A stretch of DNA of 64,000 nucleotides, taken from positions 124,001 to 188,000 of the forward strand of contig NZ_CP092483.1 in the NCBI RefSeq assembly GCF_022429625.1. Direction: 5' to 3'. The notes under the pieces were generated by a model that was not told where the DNA came from, searched no databases, and saw only the letters and a list, made by a program, of their open reading frames with translations. The position numbers were made by a program, and so were the translations under genes. Origin of the DNA: Devosia lacusdianchii. Lineage in GTDB: Bacteria > Pseudomonadota > Alphaproteobacteria > Rhizobiales > Devosiaceae. This document shows positions 34,175 to 42,937 of this stretch, piece by piece. Every line of letters begins with the position of its first letter. The first letter of the stretch is position 1.

Positions 34175-35835
34175 TCTGGAGGCGTTTCCGGCGCGATGCC
34201 AGGGGCAATATCGCGGTGCTCTTTGCTCTCGGCTTTGCCGTCTCGGCAGTGGTCGGCGCCGTCGCCGTCGACGCTGCCTCGCTCTATCACGAGCGCCGGA
34301 TGATCCAGAACGGCGTCGACCTGGCGGCCTTGGCAGCCGCCTCCGATCCGGCGCAGGCTTTGGCCATCGCCGAAGCGTCGCTGGTCGAGGCCGGCTTGTT
34401 GCCGGCAGGCTCCACCGACGGGTTGAGCGTGGTCACCGGTCACTATGACCCCAATCCGGCCACCGCGGCCGCGCTGCGTTTCACGCCTGGCCAGACGCCG
34501 CTCAATGCGGTCCAGGTGGGGTTCGAGCGACCCGGCTCCCTGCATTTCGCCCGCAGCTGGACGCAATCGCCCACCATCGGCGCGACGGCGATTGCTACGG
34601 TGACGCCGCAAGTGTCCTTCTCCATCGGCTCGCGGCTCGCCAGCCTCAGCGGCGGCGTCGCCAATGCCGTGCTCAATAGTCTGCTCGGCACCAGCGTGGC
34701 GCTGACCGCGCTCGACTATAACGGGCTCGTCGGCGCCAAGGTCGACGCCTTCCGCTTTCTCGATGCCCTGGCGATCGAGCTGGGCGTCTCGGCTGGCACC
34801 TATAATGACCTGCTCGGCATGAGCGCCCATCACGGCAAGTTGGCTGCGGCGCTGGCCAGCATCCTGACCGGTGCCGAGCGTACGGCGGCGCTCAAGCTGG
34901 CCGCGGTGGCCGGCCACAATGGCGTCGTGCCGCTGGGCAAGCTGTTCAAGCTCGGCAAGTTCGGCGATTTCGATATCGGCTCCAGCGGAGCCGAGGGTCT
35001 GTTCACCAGTATTTCGGCGCTCGACCTGCTCGCCGCCAGTGCCGGCCTCAGCGATGGCAACCGGCAAGTGGCGCTGTCGCTCACTGCCGGCGTGCCGGGC
35101 CTGCTCGGACTCGATGTCAGCCTTGCCGTCGGCCAGCCGCCACAGGGTGGTTCCTGGTATGCCATTGGCCCATCCGGGACGGTGGTGCGCACCGCGCAGG
35201 TGAGGCTGCGCGTTGTCGCCACCGTTTTGGGAACCGGCGCCCTGGTCGGGGCCCCCATCCGCCTGCCCCTCTATGTCGAGGTGGCGCATGCCGAAGCCAT
35301 TGTAGGCGCCGCCACCTGTCCGGCTGGTATCGACAAGTCGGGTACGGCGACCATACTCACCCGGCCGGGCGTGCTGCGCGTTATGGTCGGCGAGGTTACG
35401 CCCGCAAGCTTCGGCAATTTCAATACTACCCCCAGCGTCGGCCTCGCCAAGCTGGTCGAGGTGAAGCTCTTGGGCCTGACCCTGCTAGAAGTGCTGGCCT
35501 CGTCGGTCGTCGAGGTCGCCCAGACCACGCCGGTCCCGCTGAGCTTTTCGGCCCCCGACATCGCAGCTCGCACGGTCAAGACCGCCAAAACCACCACCGT
35601 CGTTTCGTCCCTGACCAGTTCCCTCCTGGGCAATCTCAACCTGCAGGTGCCCATTCTTGGCCTGGGTCTGAACCTGTCGAGCCTCGGTGTGTTGCTCAAG
35701 GCCATCCTGTCGCCAGTGGCCCCCACGCTTGATCTTACCATCAATCGTCTGCTCGAGGCGCTGGGCCTGGCCGTTGGCGAGGCCGATGTCCGCGTCTATG
35801 GCGTCCGCTGCTCCAATCCCGTACTGGTTGGCTAG
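34171..35835 (+). CDS. TadG-like protein
   Basis: 554 residues. The N-terminus ARGNIAVLFALGFAVSAVVG and AVDAASLYHERRMIQNGVDLA is the TadG/DUF2134 start, a membrane helix followed by a periplasmic domain. The remaining 450 residues are rich in Leu, Val, Gly and Ala with few charged residues, ending in GVRCSNPVLVG. Its stop codon shares bases with the stop of the convergent gene. Confidence 0.8.
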   Translation: MIWRRFRRDARGNIAVLFALGFAVSAVVGAVAVDAASLYHERRMIQNGVDLAALAAASDPAQALAIAEASLVEAGLLPAGSTDGLSVVTGHYDPNPATAAALRFTPGQTPLNAVQVGFERPGSLHFARSWTQSPTIGATAIATVTPQVSFSIGSRLASLSGGVANAVLNSLLGTSVALTALDYNGLVGAKVDAFRFLDALAIELGVSAGTYNDLLGMSAHHGKLAAALASILTGAERTAALKLAAVAGHNGVVPLGKLFKLGKFGDFDIGSSGAEGLFTSISALDLLAASAGLSDGNRQVALSLTAGVPGLLGLDVSLAVGQPPQGGSWYAIGPSGTVVRTAQVRLRVVATVLGTGALVGAPIRLPLYVEVAHAEAIVGAATCPAGIDKSGTATILTRPGVLRVMVGEVTPASFGNFNTTPSVGLAKLVEVKLLGLTLLEVLASSVVEVAQTTPVPLSFSAPDIAARTVKTAKTTTVVSSLTSSLLGNLNLQVPILGLGLNLSSLGVLLKAILSPVAPTLDLTINRLLEALGLAVGEADVRVYGVRCSNPVLVG

Positions 35836-36488
35836 CTTCCAGCAGCGAGCGCTTTGCACCAGTCATAGAGCATGGGCGGTTCCAACTCCGGCCGATTGCC
35901 CTCGATGTCACCCAGCACGGATTCCATCTGCAATTGCACGTCGTCTACTCGCAAATACAGCGCAACCGGATCGCAGCCGCGCGCCAGTTGTAGCGCCGGA
36001 TCGCCAACTTCGCCGACGACCTCGCCGTCGCGCTCCACCCAGCCCTGCACATCAGAGACGCTGCCTTGCGGGTCTACGGTGATCCAGGCATTCCTCTGGC
36101 CATAATCGCCGCCTTCTTCGCCCGTCGCGTTAATCAGCGGAGCCCGAAAACTGGTGGAGATATTGGCAAGGCTGCCATCGGGCCGGTAGCACCAGCGTGT
36201 TTGCTCCAGCGCAATGCCATCGATGGAGCGCGTCGTCACCAGCAAGGACGCGGTTGCGTCGAAACGACCATCGTAGAACGAGAAACTATCGCCATAGCCG
36301 CCGCCGAAGTCTCGGTTCCAGCCGAGCGAGCCGCGACCTTGAGAGGCCTCCTTGCAGGCATCCCAATCGGTCCAGTCGATAGAAAAATCCGATGGGGGGC
36401 TCATCAGCAGCACGTCCAGCTCCTGCGCCCGGCTTGGGGCGCTCACCAGTGCAATCAGAACGACGCCGGCGGCAATGCGGTGGGTCAT
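35832..36488 (-). CDS. Secreted protein of unknown function
   Basis: 218 residues with a signal peptide ending APSRA|Q. The mature protein contains Trp-rich segments (IDWTDWDACKEASQGRG) and four Cys (ACKEA, TRWCYRP, ARGCDPVA, YDWCKAL) that could make two disulfides. Its stop shares CTAG with the TadG stop. Not recognised; a related size class of secreted Cys proteins occurs at 51003 and 61852. Confidence 0.65.
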   Translation of the reverse strand: MTHRIAAGVVLIALVSAPSRAQELDVLLMSPPSDFSIDWTDWDACKEASQGRGSLGWNRDFGGGYGDSFSFYDGRFDATASLLVTTRSIDGIALEQTRWCYRPDGSLANISTSFRAPLINATGEEGGDYGQRNAWITVDPQGSVSDVQGWVERDGEVVGEVGDPALQLARGCDPVALYLRVDDVQLQMESVLGDIEGNRPELEPPMLYDWCKALAAGS

Positions 36489-36561
36489 CAGAACCTCCTT
36501 TTCGATCGGATAATCGGGCGCCGCACGACATGGGTCAAGAATCCCTCTTGACCCATTACGT

Positions 36562-36587
36562 TAGTGTGCTACAAGACTACTACACTA
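36562..36587. promoter_or_regulatory. Inverted repeat before the GntR gene (likely operator)
   Basis: TAGTGT and ACACTA are perfect inverted arms separated by 14 bases, ending 15 bases before the ATG. YtrA-type GntR repressors bind similar dyads in their own promoters. Confidence 0.5.
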
Positions 36588-36601
36588 CATAGGCGCAACA
36601 C

Positions 36602-36976
36602 ATGGATGACTTTCACACCAGCCAGCCGATCTTCATACAGATCCGGCAGCGGCTTACCGAGATGATCCTTCGCGGTTCGGTTGACGAAGGCGAGGCTTTG
36701 CCATCGGTCCGGCAGATCGCGGCCGACCTGTCGGTCAATCCATTGACGGTGACCAAGGCATTCGAAGCGCTGGTCGATGTCGGCGTAGTCGAAAAACGAA
36801 GAGGGCTAGGGATGTTCGTAAAAACCGGAGCGCGAGCTGAATTGCTCGCCCATGAACGCGACAAGTTTCTGAAAGAGGACTGGCCGCGCATCGTCGCCCA
36901 GATCAAGGCGCTCGACCTCGATCTCAAGTCCCTTCTGACCAGTTCCATTGCCACCCAGGGGCAGACCCATGAATGA
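36602..36976 (+). CDS. GntR-family regulator (YtrA subfamily)
   Basis: 124 residues. The winged helix IFIQIRQRLTEMILRGSVDEGE-type start, LPSVRQIAADLSVNPLTVTKAFEALVDVGVVEKRRGLGMFV, is textbook GntR. The C-terminal part is only about 45 residues, as in YtrA, and has no effector domain. It overlaps the ATPase gene by 8 bp and should control the whole transporter operon. Confidence 0.88.
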   Translation: MDDFHTSQPIFIQIRQRLTEMILRGSVDEGEALPSVRQIAADLSVNPLTVTKAFEALVDVGVVEKRRGLGMFVKTGARAELLAHERDKFLKEDWPRIVAQIKALDLDLKSLLTSSIATQGQTHE

Positions 36977-37883
36977 GCTTTCGCTGGCGGCACAGCCGCA
37001 AACCGTTGAACCCATCGTTTCCGCCCGTGGCCTGCGCAAGAAGTTCGGCCGCAAGGAAATCCTGCACGGCCTCGATTTCGACATTCCGCCCGGCCGCATC
37101 TATGGCCTGATCGGCCACAATGGCGCCGGCAAGACCACGACGCTCAACGCTATGCTGGGCCTCACCAATTGCGAGGGCACCATCCGCGTTCTGGGCGAAG
37201 ACCCCTTCGCCAAGCGCGCCAAGCTGATGGAGAATGTTGCCTTCATTTCCGACGTGGCCAGCCTGCCGCGCTTCCTCAGGGTCCGCGAGCTCTTCGCGCT
37301 GCTCTCCAACATCCACCCCAATTTCAGCCAGGATAAGGCGCGCAGCTTCCTCGAAGGCACCGACATCAAGCCGGAGATGAAGGTCAAGCACCTCAGTAAG
37401 GGCATGGTCGCTCAGCTTCACCTGGCGGTGGTAATGGCGATCGACGCCAAGCTGTTGGTGCTCGACGAACCCACGCTCGGCCTCGACATCACCTACCGCA
37501 AGCGCTTCTACCGCCGGCTGCTCGAAGACTACATGACCGAGGAGCGCACCCTGCTCATCACCACCCACCAGGTGGATGAGATCGAGTTCATGCTGTCAGA
37601 TATTATGTTCATCCGCGATGGCGAGCTGATCCTCCACATGCAGATGGAAACCGTGAACGACAAGTTCACCCAGCTCGTGGTCAACGATCCCGAAGCGCAA
37701 GCTGCCGCCCGTGCCTATGGCCCGGTCTATGAGGAAACCCGCTTCGGCCAGACCGTCATGATCTTCGACGGCGTCGATCGCAATCTGCTCGATCCGTTCG
37801 GCAAGCTCTCGACTCCCACTCTGTCCGACCTTTTCGTCGCCCTGATGCAGCGGCCGACAGCCAATCCGGAGCCGGCCCAATGA
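36969..37883 (+). CDS. ABC-2 type transporter ATPase
   Basis: 304 residues from ATG 36969 (AGGGG upstream). Walker A GHNGAGKTTT, Walker B LLVLDEPTLGLD and H-loop LLITTHQ are intact. The signature reads LSKGMVAQL rather than LSGGQ, a departure common in the YtrB/antibiotic-export group. It is fused in an operon with the GntR regulator and one permease. Confidence 0.88.
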   Translation: MNELSLAAQPQTVEPIVSARGLRKKFGRKEILHGLDFDIPPGRIYGLIGHNGAGKTTTLNAMLGLTNCEGTIRVLGEDPFAKRAKLMENVAFISDVASLPRFLRVRELFALLSNIHPNFSQDKARSFLEGTDIKPEMKVKHLSKGMVAQLHLAVVMAIDAKLLVLDEPTLGLDITYRKRFYRRLLEDYMTEERTLLITTHQVDEIEFMLSDIMFIRDGELILHMQMETVNDKFTQLVVNDPEAQAAARAYGPVYEETRFGQTVMIFDGVDRNLLDPFGKLSTPTLSDLFVALMQRPTANPEPAQ

Positions 37884-38767
37884 AGGCGTCTATCGCACTC
37901 GTCCACCGCGAGTTCATTGAACACAGGGGTGCCTTCCTCATCGGCCCCCTGATCCTGGTAGGAATCCTGTTCGGCGCCACCATCCTGGCCTTTACCGTCG
38001 GCCGCCTCGACATGCGCTTCTCCGGCGCCATGGCGACGGTTGCCCCCATGCGGGTCTACGAGGTCGGCTTCCTCGGCTTCGGCCTGGCCTGGTCGCTCTA
38101 TCTGATCGCAGTGCTGTTCTTCTACTGCGCCGACGGCTTCGCCGCCGACAAGCGCAACAATGCCATGCTGTTCTGGAAGTCGATGCCGGTCTCCGATCTC
38201 AAGGTGCTGCTCACCAAGCTGGGCGCTGCCCTGACCATCCTGCCCGGCGTCGTCTATGCCGTTGCTTTGTTGAGCGGCTTGCTGCTGTTCGGAGTCGCCT
38301 TCGTCACCACGCTGATCAACGGCACCGGCAATGTCGCCTTCCTCGGCTCTATCGCCGGCGTCTATGGTCAGGTTGCCCTAGCCATCCTGGCGGTGCTGGC
38401 CTGCGGCCTGCTCTGGTATCTGCCCTTCATGGCCCTGGTTGGTGCCATGGCGACGGCCGTAGGCCGCTGGGCCATCCCGATCTCGCTGCTGCTGCCGTCG
38501 CTGATTTCGACCATGGAATGGGTGACGCTTGGCGGCTTCCATCCCTTCGTGACCAAGAGCTGGGAGTTCTTCGAGTATCGCGCCTCGCTGCCGGCGACGC
38601 CCTATGCCGATGCCTGGTTCGGCTCGAACCGACCCTTCGATGCCATGGCCTTCACCACCGATCTGATCTCTCACATGGATTGGCTCCAGGTCGGTATCGG
38701 CGCTGTTTTCGCCCTGGTGGTGATCTATATCGCTAGCGAGTACCGCCGCCGCGTCAACGACAATTGA
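37880..38767 (+). CDS. ABC-2 type transporter permease
   Basis: 295 residues, six hydrophobic segments (first GAFLIGPLILVGILFGATIL). A periplasmic loop between the fifth and sixth helices carries FHPFVTKSWEFFEYRASLP. Start overlaps the ATPase stop as ATGA. With the ATPase it forms an exporter, possibly for a cell-envelope or antimicrobial compound as in Ytr systems (inference). Confidence 0.8.
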   Translation: MKASIALVHREFIEHRGAFLIGPLILVGILFGATILAFTVGRLDMRFSGAMATVAPMRVYEVGFLGFGLAWSLYLIAVLFFYCADGFAADKRNNAMLFWKSMPVSDLKVLLTKLGAALTILPGVVYAVALLSGLLLFGVAFVTTLINGTGNVAFLGSIAGVYGQVALAILAVLACGLLWYLPFMALVGAMATAVGRWAIPISLLLPSLISTMEWVTLGGFHPFVTKSWEFFEYRASLPATPYADAWFGSNRPFDAMAFTTDLISHMDWLQVGIGAVFALVVIYIASEYRRRVNDN

Positions 38768-38793
38768 CCTCAGGCCAATCTTGCCGGCATCTG

Positions 38794-38822
38794 TGCCGCC
38801 GCGACCCCAAACCGCGGCGGCA
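38794..38822 (+). terminator. Hairpin after the GntR-ABC operon
   Basis: TGCCGCCGCG and CGCGGCGGCA with a 9-base loop. It ends only 18 bases before the next start, with a weak TTGCCGTT tail. Confidence 0.55.
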
Positions 38823-38839
38823 TTGCCGTTGGAGATAGC

Positions 38840-39421
38840 ATGCGTGTCCTCGTCGTCCTCGCCCATCCGCTGGGCGACAGCCTCAATGCCCACCTCGCCG
38901 ATACGGCCATTGCCGCCCTTGCGGCGCGCGGCGCCGAGATCGACCGGCTCGACCTCTATGCCGAGGATTTCGCTCCGGCGCTGACGGCCGACGAACGCAG
39001 CCGCTATTACAGCACGCCACAGCCGGAACCGGCCATCGTGGCGCTGCAGGCGCGCTTGGCCGCCGCCGATGCGCTGGTGCTGGTCTTTCCCACCTGGTGG
39101 TTCTCGCTCCCCGCCATCCTCAAGGGTTGGTTTGATCGGGTCTGGTCGCCCGGCCTCGCCTTTGCTCAGGGCACGCCGATCAAGCCGCTGCTCACCAATC
39201 TGCGCTCCTGCCTCGTGCTCACCACGCTCGGTTCGCCCTGGTGGATCGATCGACTGGTGATGCGCCGGCCTGTTCGCCGCGTCCTAAAGACCGCCCTGCT
39301 CGGCGCCTGCGCCCCCAAGGCCCGCTTCCACATGCTCTCGCTCTACGCCGCAGAGAGCGTCAATGCCGACACCGTCGCCCGCCATCGCCAGCGCATCGTG
39401 GAGGCAGCTGCGAAGCTGTAG
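38840..39421 (+). CDS. Flavodoxin-fold NAD(P)H:quinone reductase-like protein
   Basis: 193 residues. LVVLAHPLGDSLNAHLADTA binds FMN phosphate in this family; VFPTWWFSLPAILKGWFDRV and TTLGSPWW form the isoalloxazine site. Similar to KefF/MdaB-like reductases. No partner gene is evident. Confidence 0.85.
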   Translation: MRVLVVLAHPLGDSLNAHLADTAIAALAARGAEIDRLDLYAEDFAPALTADERSRYYSTPQPEPAIVALQARLAAADALVLVFPTWWFSLPAILKGWFDRVWSPGLAFAQGTPIKPLLTNLRSCLVLTTLGSPWWIDRLVMRRPVRRVLKTALLGACAPKARFHMLSLYAAESVNADTVARHRQRIVEAAAKL

Positions 39422-39423
39422 TT

Positions 39424-39478
39424 AAGGCCCCCTCCCACCGGACCGTGCCGCTATCGCCCCTCCCCAGTGGGGGGAGGG
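39424..39478 (-). repeat. Degenerate single family A repeat
   Basis: Read on the minus strand: CCTCCCCCCACTGGGGAGGG, a CGATAGCGG-type middle, GGTGGGAGGGGGCCTT. It lacks an inverted partner. The remainder of the 336-bp gap before 39758 holds no gene that I can defend; it carries another GC-rich hairpin-like stretch (CCTGCGAAAGCGGGAG) and the promoter at 39703. Confidence 0.6.
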
Positions 39479-39702
39479 ACCTGGGATTTCGCCTCTACGC
39501 CACAGAGTCCTGCGAAAGCGGGAGCCTCCGTTTTCTGGCGCCGCAAACAGAGGTAATGACCCGGTGGTCATCAATTCCCCAGGCAGCCGGCGTGAATACA
39601 AAGCAGGCTCGCCGACCAGCCTTACGGCGCCGTCGCAGCTACGTACCAACGCCACCCTCCAGCCTCTCCTCACCCCGCTACGCACCCCACCATAACTCCC
39701 GC

Positions 39703-39736
39703 TTGACAAAATCAAACTAGACGGTCTAGTTCTATA
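39703..39736 (+). promoter_or_regulatory. Promoter with TetR-type operator
   Basis: TTGACA at 39703-39708 is a good -35 box. AACTAGAC-G-GTCTAGTT, a perfect 8-1-8 inverted repeat at 39715-39731, occupies the region between it and a possible -10 (TCTATA). Repression of the downstream GFA gene by a TetR-family protein is likely; no such regulator is adjacent. Confidence 0.65.
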
Positions 39737-39757
39737 GTCATCACATGGAGCGATGTC

Positions 39758-40288
39758 ATGGAACAGAACACCTCTCATCTCACCTGCGCTTGCGGTGCCT
39801 TTCACCTGGATCTGCACGCTACGCCGATCATCACCACCGAATGCCACTGCGATAGCTGCAAACAGGCGGCCGGCCGGCTGGCCGCCCTGCCGGTGTCACA
39901 GCCGATGCAGATGAATGATGGCGGCACCCATTACGTCCTCTACCGCAAGGATCGCGTTACCTTCCCCGCCGGAACCGATACCCTGCGCGAGTTCCGCCTG
40001 GGCGCCGACTCTTCCACGCGCCGCGTCGTGACCGCGTGCTGCAACACCCCGGTTTTTCTCGAGTTCAAGGGTGGCCACTGGCTGAGCCTTTACGGCAATC
40101 TCTGGGATGAAAGCCGGCGACCCGCCATCGAGCTGCACACCATGGTCCCCAAGGGCGCAAATGTCCCCAACGACGTGCCATCCGGCGCATGGGCCACTGC
40201 CGGATTCTACGGCAAGTTGCTCATCGCCTGGATCGCCATGGGCTTCAAGGTTCCCGCCATAGCCATCAGCGGCGCGGTCAAGGCCTAA
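39758..40288 (+). CDS. GFA-family (Mis18/CENP-V fold) zinc protein
   Basis: 176 residues. Zinc ligands: C-A-C in LTCACGAF, H-C-x-x-C in TECHCDSCKQ and the pair in TACCNTP. GFA proteins include glutathione-dependent formaldehyde-activating enzymes, though most have unknown substrates. GGAG is eight bases before ATG 39758. Its stop shares bases with the convergent kinase gene. Confidence 0.82.
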   Translation: MEQNTSHLTCACGAFHLDLHATPIITTECHCDSCKQAAGRLAALPVSQPMQMNDGGTHYVLYRKDRVTFPAGTDTLREFRLGADSSTRRVVTACCNTPVFLEFKGGHWLSLYGNLWDESRRPAIELHTMVPKGANVPNDVPSGAWATAGFYGKLLIAWIAMGFKVPAIAISGAVKA

Positions 40289-41892
40289 GCCTCGACCGCC
40301 GCCAGCGGGAAGGTCAGCGTAAACGTGGTGCCGGGGCCGCCCGTGCCATAGCTGGCCTTGCCGCTGATCTGGGCGCTAAGCCCCAGGATCAGCCGGCTGC
40401 CCATGCCCTTGCCGGCGCTGGCCGGATCAAACCCGCAGCCATTGTCGGCAATGCTGAGGCGACCAATCCCACCTTCGGTCAGGCTCAGCTCGATCGTCAG
40501 TCGCGGTTCGACCGTGTCCGCAAAAGCGTATTTGAGCGCGTTGGACACCACCTCGTTGATGATCAGTCCCAGCGGCATGGCATGCTCGCGGTCGATCACC
40601 ATCGGCACGGTGTCATAGCGCACCGCCACCGGCCGGCCATAAGCCGAGACCAGGTTGTCGACAATGGCGGGCACATAGCCGGCCATGTCGACATCGGCGA
40701 ACTGGTCGCTACCGTAAATATGCTCATGCACCGCCACCATGGCGCCGATCCGGTTGGTCAGCGCCAGCTTGCTCTCGGTATTGCCCTTTTGCAGGTTGAT
40801 CAGCGACACCACCGATTGCAGGTTGTTCTTGACGCGGTGGTGTACCTCACGCAGCAGCAGGCTGTTGGTTTCGGCCAGCTTGGCCAGCCGCTCGCGCGTC
40901 TCTGCCTGCCGCCGCAGCAGGCCCGCAACGACGAAGGCGGCATAGACCAGCACCAGCGCCACCGGCACCACGACGATAAGGCCCGACGAGATGTTGCGGT
41001 AGAAGGTGGCAAGCGCCGCCTCCGTGCTGAGCGAGGCCAGCGCCACCAGATTGGTGCCCGTCACGGTCTCATAGCCGACAATGCGATGCACACCGTCGGC
41101 CGGCGAGGTCGCCTCATAGGTACCCGAGGACGCTTTCGGCAGGTAATCGGTGAACAGCACATATTGGCTGAGATCGAGCGGACCCTCGGGCAGCGGAAAC
41201 CGCGACACCAGCATGCCGTCACTGCGAAACAGGCCCACCGTCGACTTCGCGTCGAGGTTGAGCGAGCGCCAGACCTTTTCCATCAGCTCCGAATTGAACG
41301 ACAGGATGGCCGCCCCGGCGAACTGCCCATTTCGCTCCAGCCGTTTGCTGACGGCGAAGATCTGCTCGCCATTGAGCCGGCTGACCATCAGCGAGGCGGT
41401 AAAATAGGCCGCTCCGTCGCGCACCCCGGCATAATATTCGCGGTCGGTGACATCGATCGGCTGGAATTGCGGATCGGTGGTCAGCAGCGTCTGGCCGTTG
41501 CTGTCGACCACGTAGATTTTGGGCTTGCCCGGCAGTGTCGCCACCGCGTCGCTCAGGATCTGGGCCGCATTATCGGGCAGGGCGGTGAAATCGTCGCCCA
41601 TGGTGTCGTCGACGCGCCGCAGCACCTGCCGCGCGCTCTCCATCACCCATTCGATATTGGTGGCGACCACCTGGGCCGACATGCCGGCCTGATCGCCGAT
41701 GCGATCGCGGGTCTCCCCGTAGGATCGCCAGATCAGCAGCGCCGTCCCGGCGATGAAAAACAGCAGCAACAGGATGATAAGGCCCGTGGCAAGCTTGTCG
41801 GCGCGCGGAAGTCGCGCGTCGCTGCGTGCCTGCTCTAGCTCGTTCGCATCCTGGGCCTGCCGCATCAGCCCGCCGTCCCTCTGCGTCGTCAT
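40285..41892 (-). CDS. Membrane sensor histidine kinase (HisKA_2/HWE type)
   Basis: 535 residues. One helix at about 37-57, a periplasmic double-Cache domain (YVVDSNGQTLLTTDPQF, then YYAGVRDGAAYFTASLM) to about 310, a second helix, then the dimerisation box LREVHHRVKNNLQSVVSL with the phospho-acceptor His and an ATPase domain (LIINEVVSNALKYAF; DNGCGFDP). This type often feeds single-domain regulators or general stress response. No partner response regulator is adjacent. Confidence 0.9.
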   Translation of the reverse strand: MTTQRDGGLMRQAQDANELEQARSDARLPRADKLATGLIILLLLFFIAGTALLIWRSYGETRDRIGDQAGMSAQVVATNIEWVMESARQVLRRVDDTMGDDFTALPDNAAQILSDAVATLPGKPKIYVVDSNGQTLLTTDPQFQPIDVTDREYYAGVRDGAAYFTASLMVSRLNGEQIFAVSKRLERNGQFAGAAILSFNSELMEKVWRSLNLDAKSTVGLFRSDGMLVSRFPLPEGPLDLSQYVLFTDYLPKASSGTYEATSPADGVHRIVGYETVTGTNLVALASLSTEAALATFYRNISSGLIVVVPVALVLVYAAFVVAGLLRRQAETRERLAKLAETNSLLLREVHHRVKNNLQSVVSLINLQKGNTESKLALTNRIGAMVAVHEHIYGSDQFADVDMAGYVPAIVDNLVSAYGRPVAVRYDTVPMVIDREHAMPLGLIINEVVSNALKYAFADTVEPRLTIELSLTEGGIGRLSIADNGCGFDPASAGKGMGSRLILGLSAQISGKASYGTGGPGTTFTLTFPLAAVEA

Positions 41893-41991
41893 GGACGCGC
41901 GTGACGAACGCTATCAGCACAGAGCCATCATTGCCTAGAGGCTTGGCGCCGCAAGCTTCTTTCAATCGGTGAAAGCGCGGTAGATTTGCTA

Positions 41992-42008
41992 TTGCGAATG
42001 ATTTGCAA
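41992..42008 (+). promoter_or_regulatory. Fur/Mur-like metal-regulator box before sitA
   Basis: TTGCGAATGATTTGCAA is a 17-bp dyad with one mismatched pair and a central G, 38 bases before the sitA start. AT-rich TGCAAAT-type dyads are bound by Mur and related Fur-family proteins of Rhizobiales (family knowledge). No regulator of this family is in the window. Confidence 0.6.
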
Positions 42009-42046
42009 CTAGACTAATGCTGTGTCGTCCCGATCTGGAGTAGCTG

Positions 42047-42937
42047 ATGCATCGCCGCCTGTTCTCTGTTCTTGCCCTTTCGGCCGCGCTGGCCGCATCG
42101 TTTCCCGCTCTCGCTCAGGATCGTATCAAGGCCGTCACCACCTTCACCATCATCGCCGATATGGCGCGGAACGTGGCTGGCGACGCCGCCGATGTCGTTT
42201 CGGTCACCAAGCCCGGCGCCGAGATTCACAATTACCAGCCCACCCCTGGCGACCTGATCGCCGCCCAGGACGCCGATCTCATCCTGTGGAACGGGCTCAA
42301 CCTCGAGCAATGGTTCGAGCAGTTCCTCGCTAATCTGGGCGACGTGCCCTCCGCCATTGTCACTGATGGCATCGAGCCCATGGGCATCGGCGAGGGGCCC
42401 TATGAGGGCAAACCCAATCCGCATGCCTGGATGTCGCCATCAGACGCGCTTGTTTATGTCGAGAACATCCGCAAGGCCTTCGTCGCCGTCGATCCGGCCA
42501 ACGAGGCGACCTATAATGCCAATGCGGCCGCCTATTCGGCCGAGATCACCGCGACCGTGGCCCCGATCAGGGCCGCGCTCGATGCCATTCCCGAGGAGCG
42601 CCGCTGGCTTGCCAGTTCCGAGGGCGCCTTCAGCTACCTGACTCGCGATTTCGGCCTGAGGGAACTCTACCTCTGGCCCATCAATGCCGACCAGCAGGGC
42701 ACGCCGCAGCAGGTTCGTCACGTGATCGACGAAGTGCGCGCCAACAATGTTCCGGCCATCTTCTCGGAGAGCACCATTTCCTCCAAGCCCGCCGAGCAGG
42801 TCGCCCGCGAAACCGGCATTAAGTATGGCGGCGTGCTCTATGTGGACTCGCTGTCGGAACCCGACGGCCCGGTGCCGACTTACCTCGATCTGCTTTCAGT
42901 CACCACGACCACCATCGTACAGGGCCTGACGCCATGA
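42047..42937 (+). CDS. sitA: Manganese/iron ABC transporter substrate-binding protein
   Basis: 296 residues, signal peptide ending FPALA|Q. Cluster A-I metal-binding protein with ligands His61 (AEIHNYQ), His126 (NPHAWMSP), Glu192 (SSEGAF) and Asp267 (YVDSLSEP), the H-H-E-D set of manganese-type proteins; there is no His-rich zinc loop. GGAG precedes ATG 42047 by six bases. Confidence 0.92.
   Translation: MHRRLFSVLALSAALAASFPALAQDRIKAVTTFTIIADMARNVAGDAADVVSVTKPGAEIHNYQPTPGDLIAAQDADLILWNGLNLEQWFEQFLANLGDVPSAIVTDGIEPMGIGEGPYEGKPNPHAWMSPSDALVYVENIRKAFVAVDPANEATYNANAAAYSAEITATVAPIRAALDAIPEERRWLASSEGAFSYLTRDFGLRELYLWPINADQQGTPQQVRHVIDEVRANNVPAIFSESTISSKPAEQVARETGIKYGGVLYVDSLSEPDGPVPTYLDLLSVTTTTIVQGLTP

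Noticed and set aside
40189..41838. A 549-codon open frame on the plus strand
   Set aside because: Antisense to the histidine kinase, rich in His/Arg/Gln as expected for the complement of a GC-rich gene.
41893..42046. Manganese riboswitch (yybP-ykoY) before sitA
   Set aside because: The leader after the metal-regulator box is under 40 bases, too short for the aptamer.
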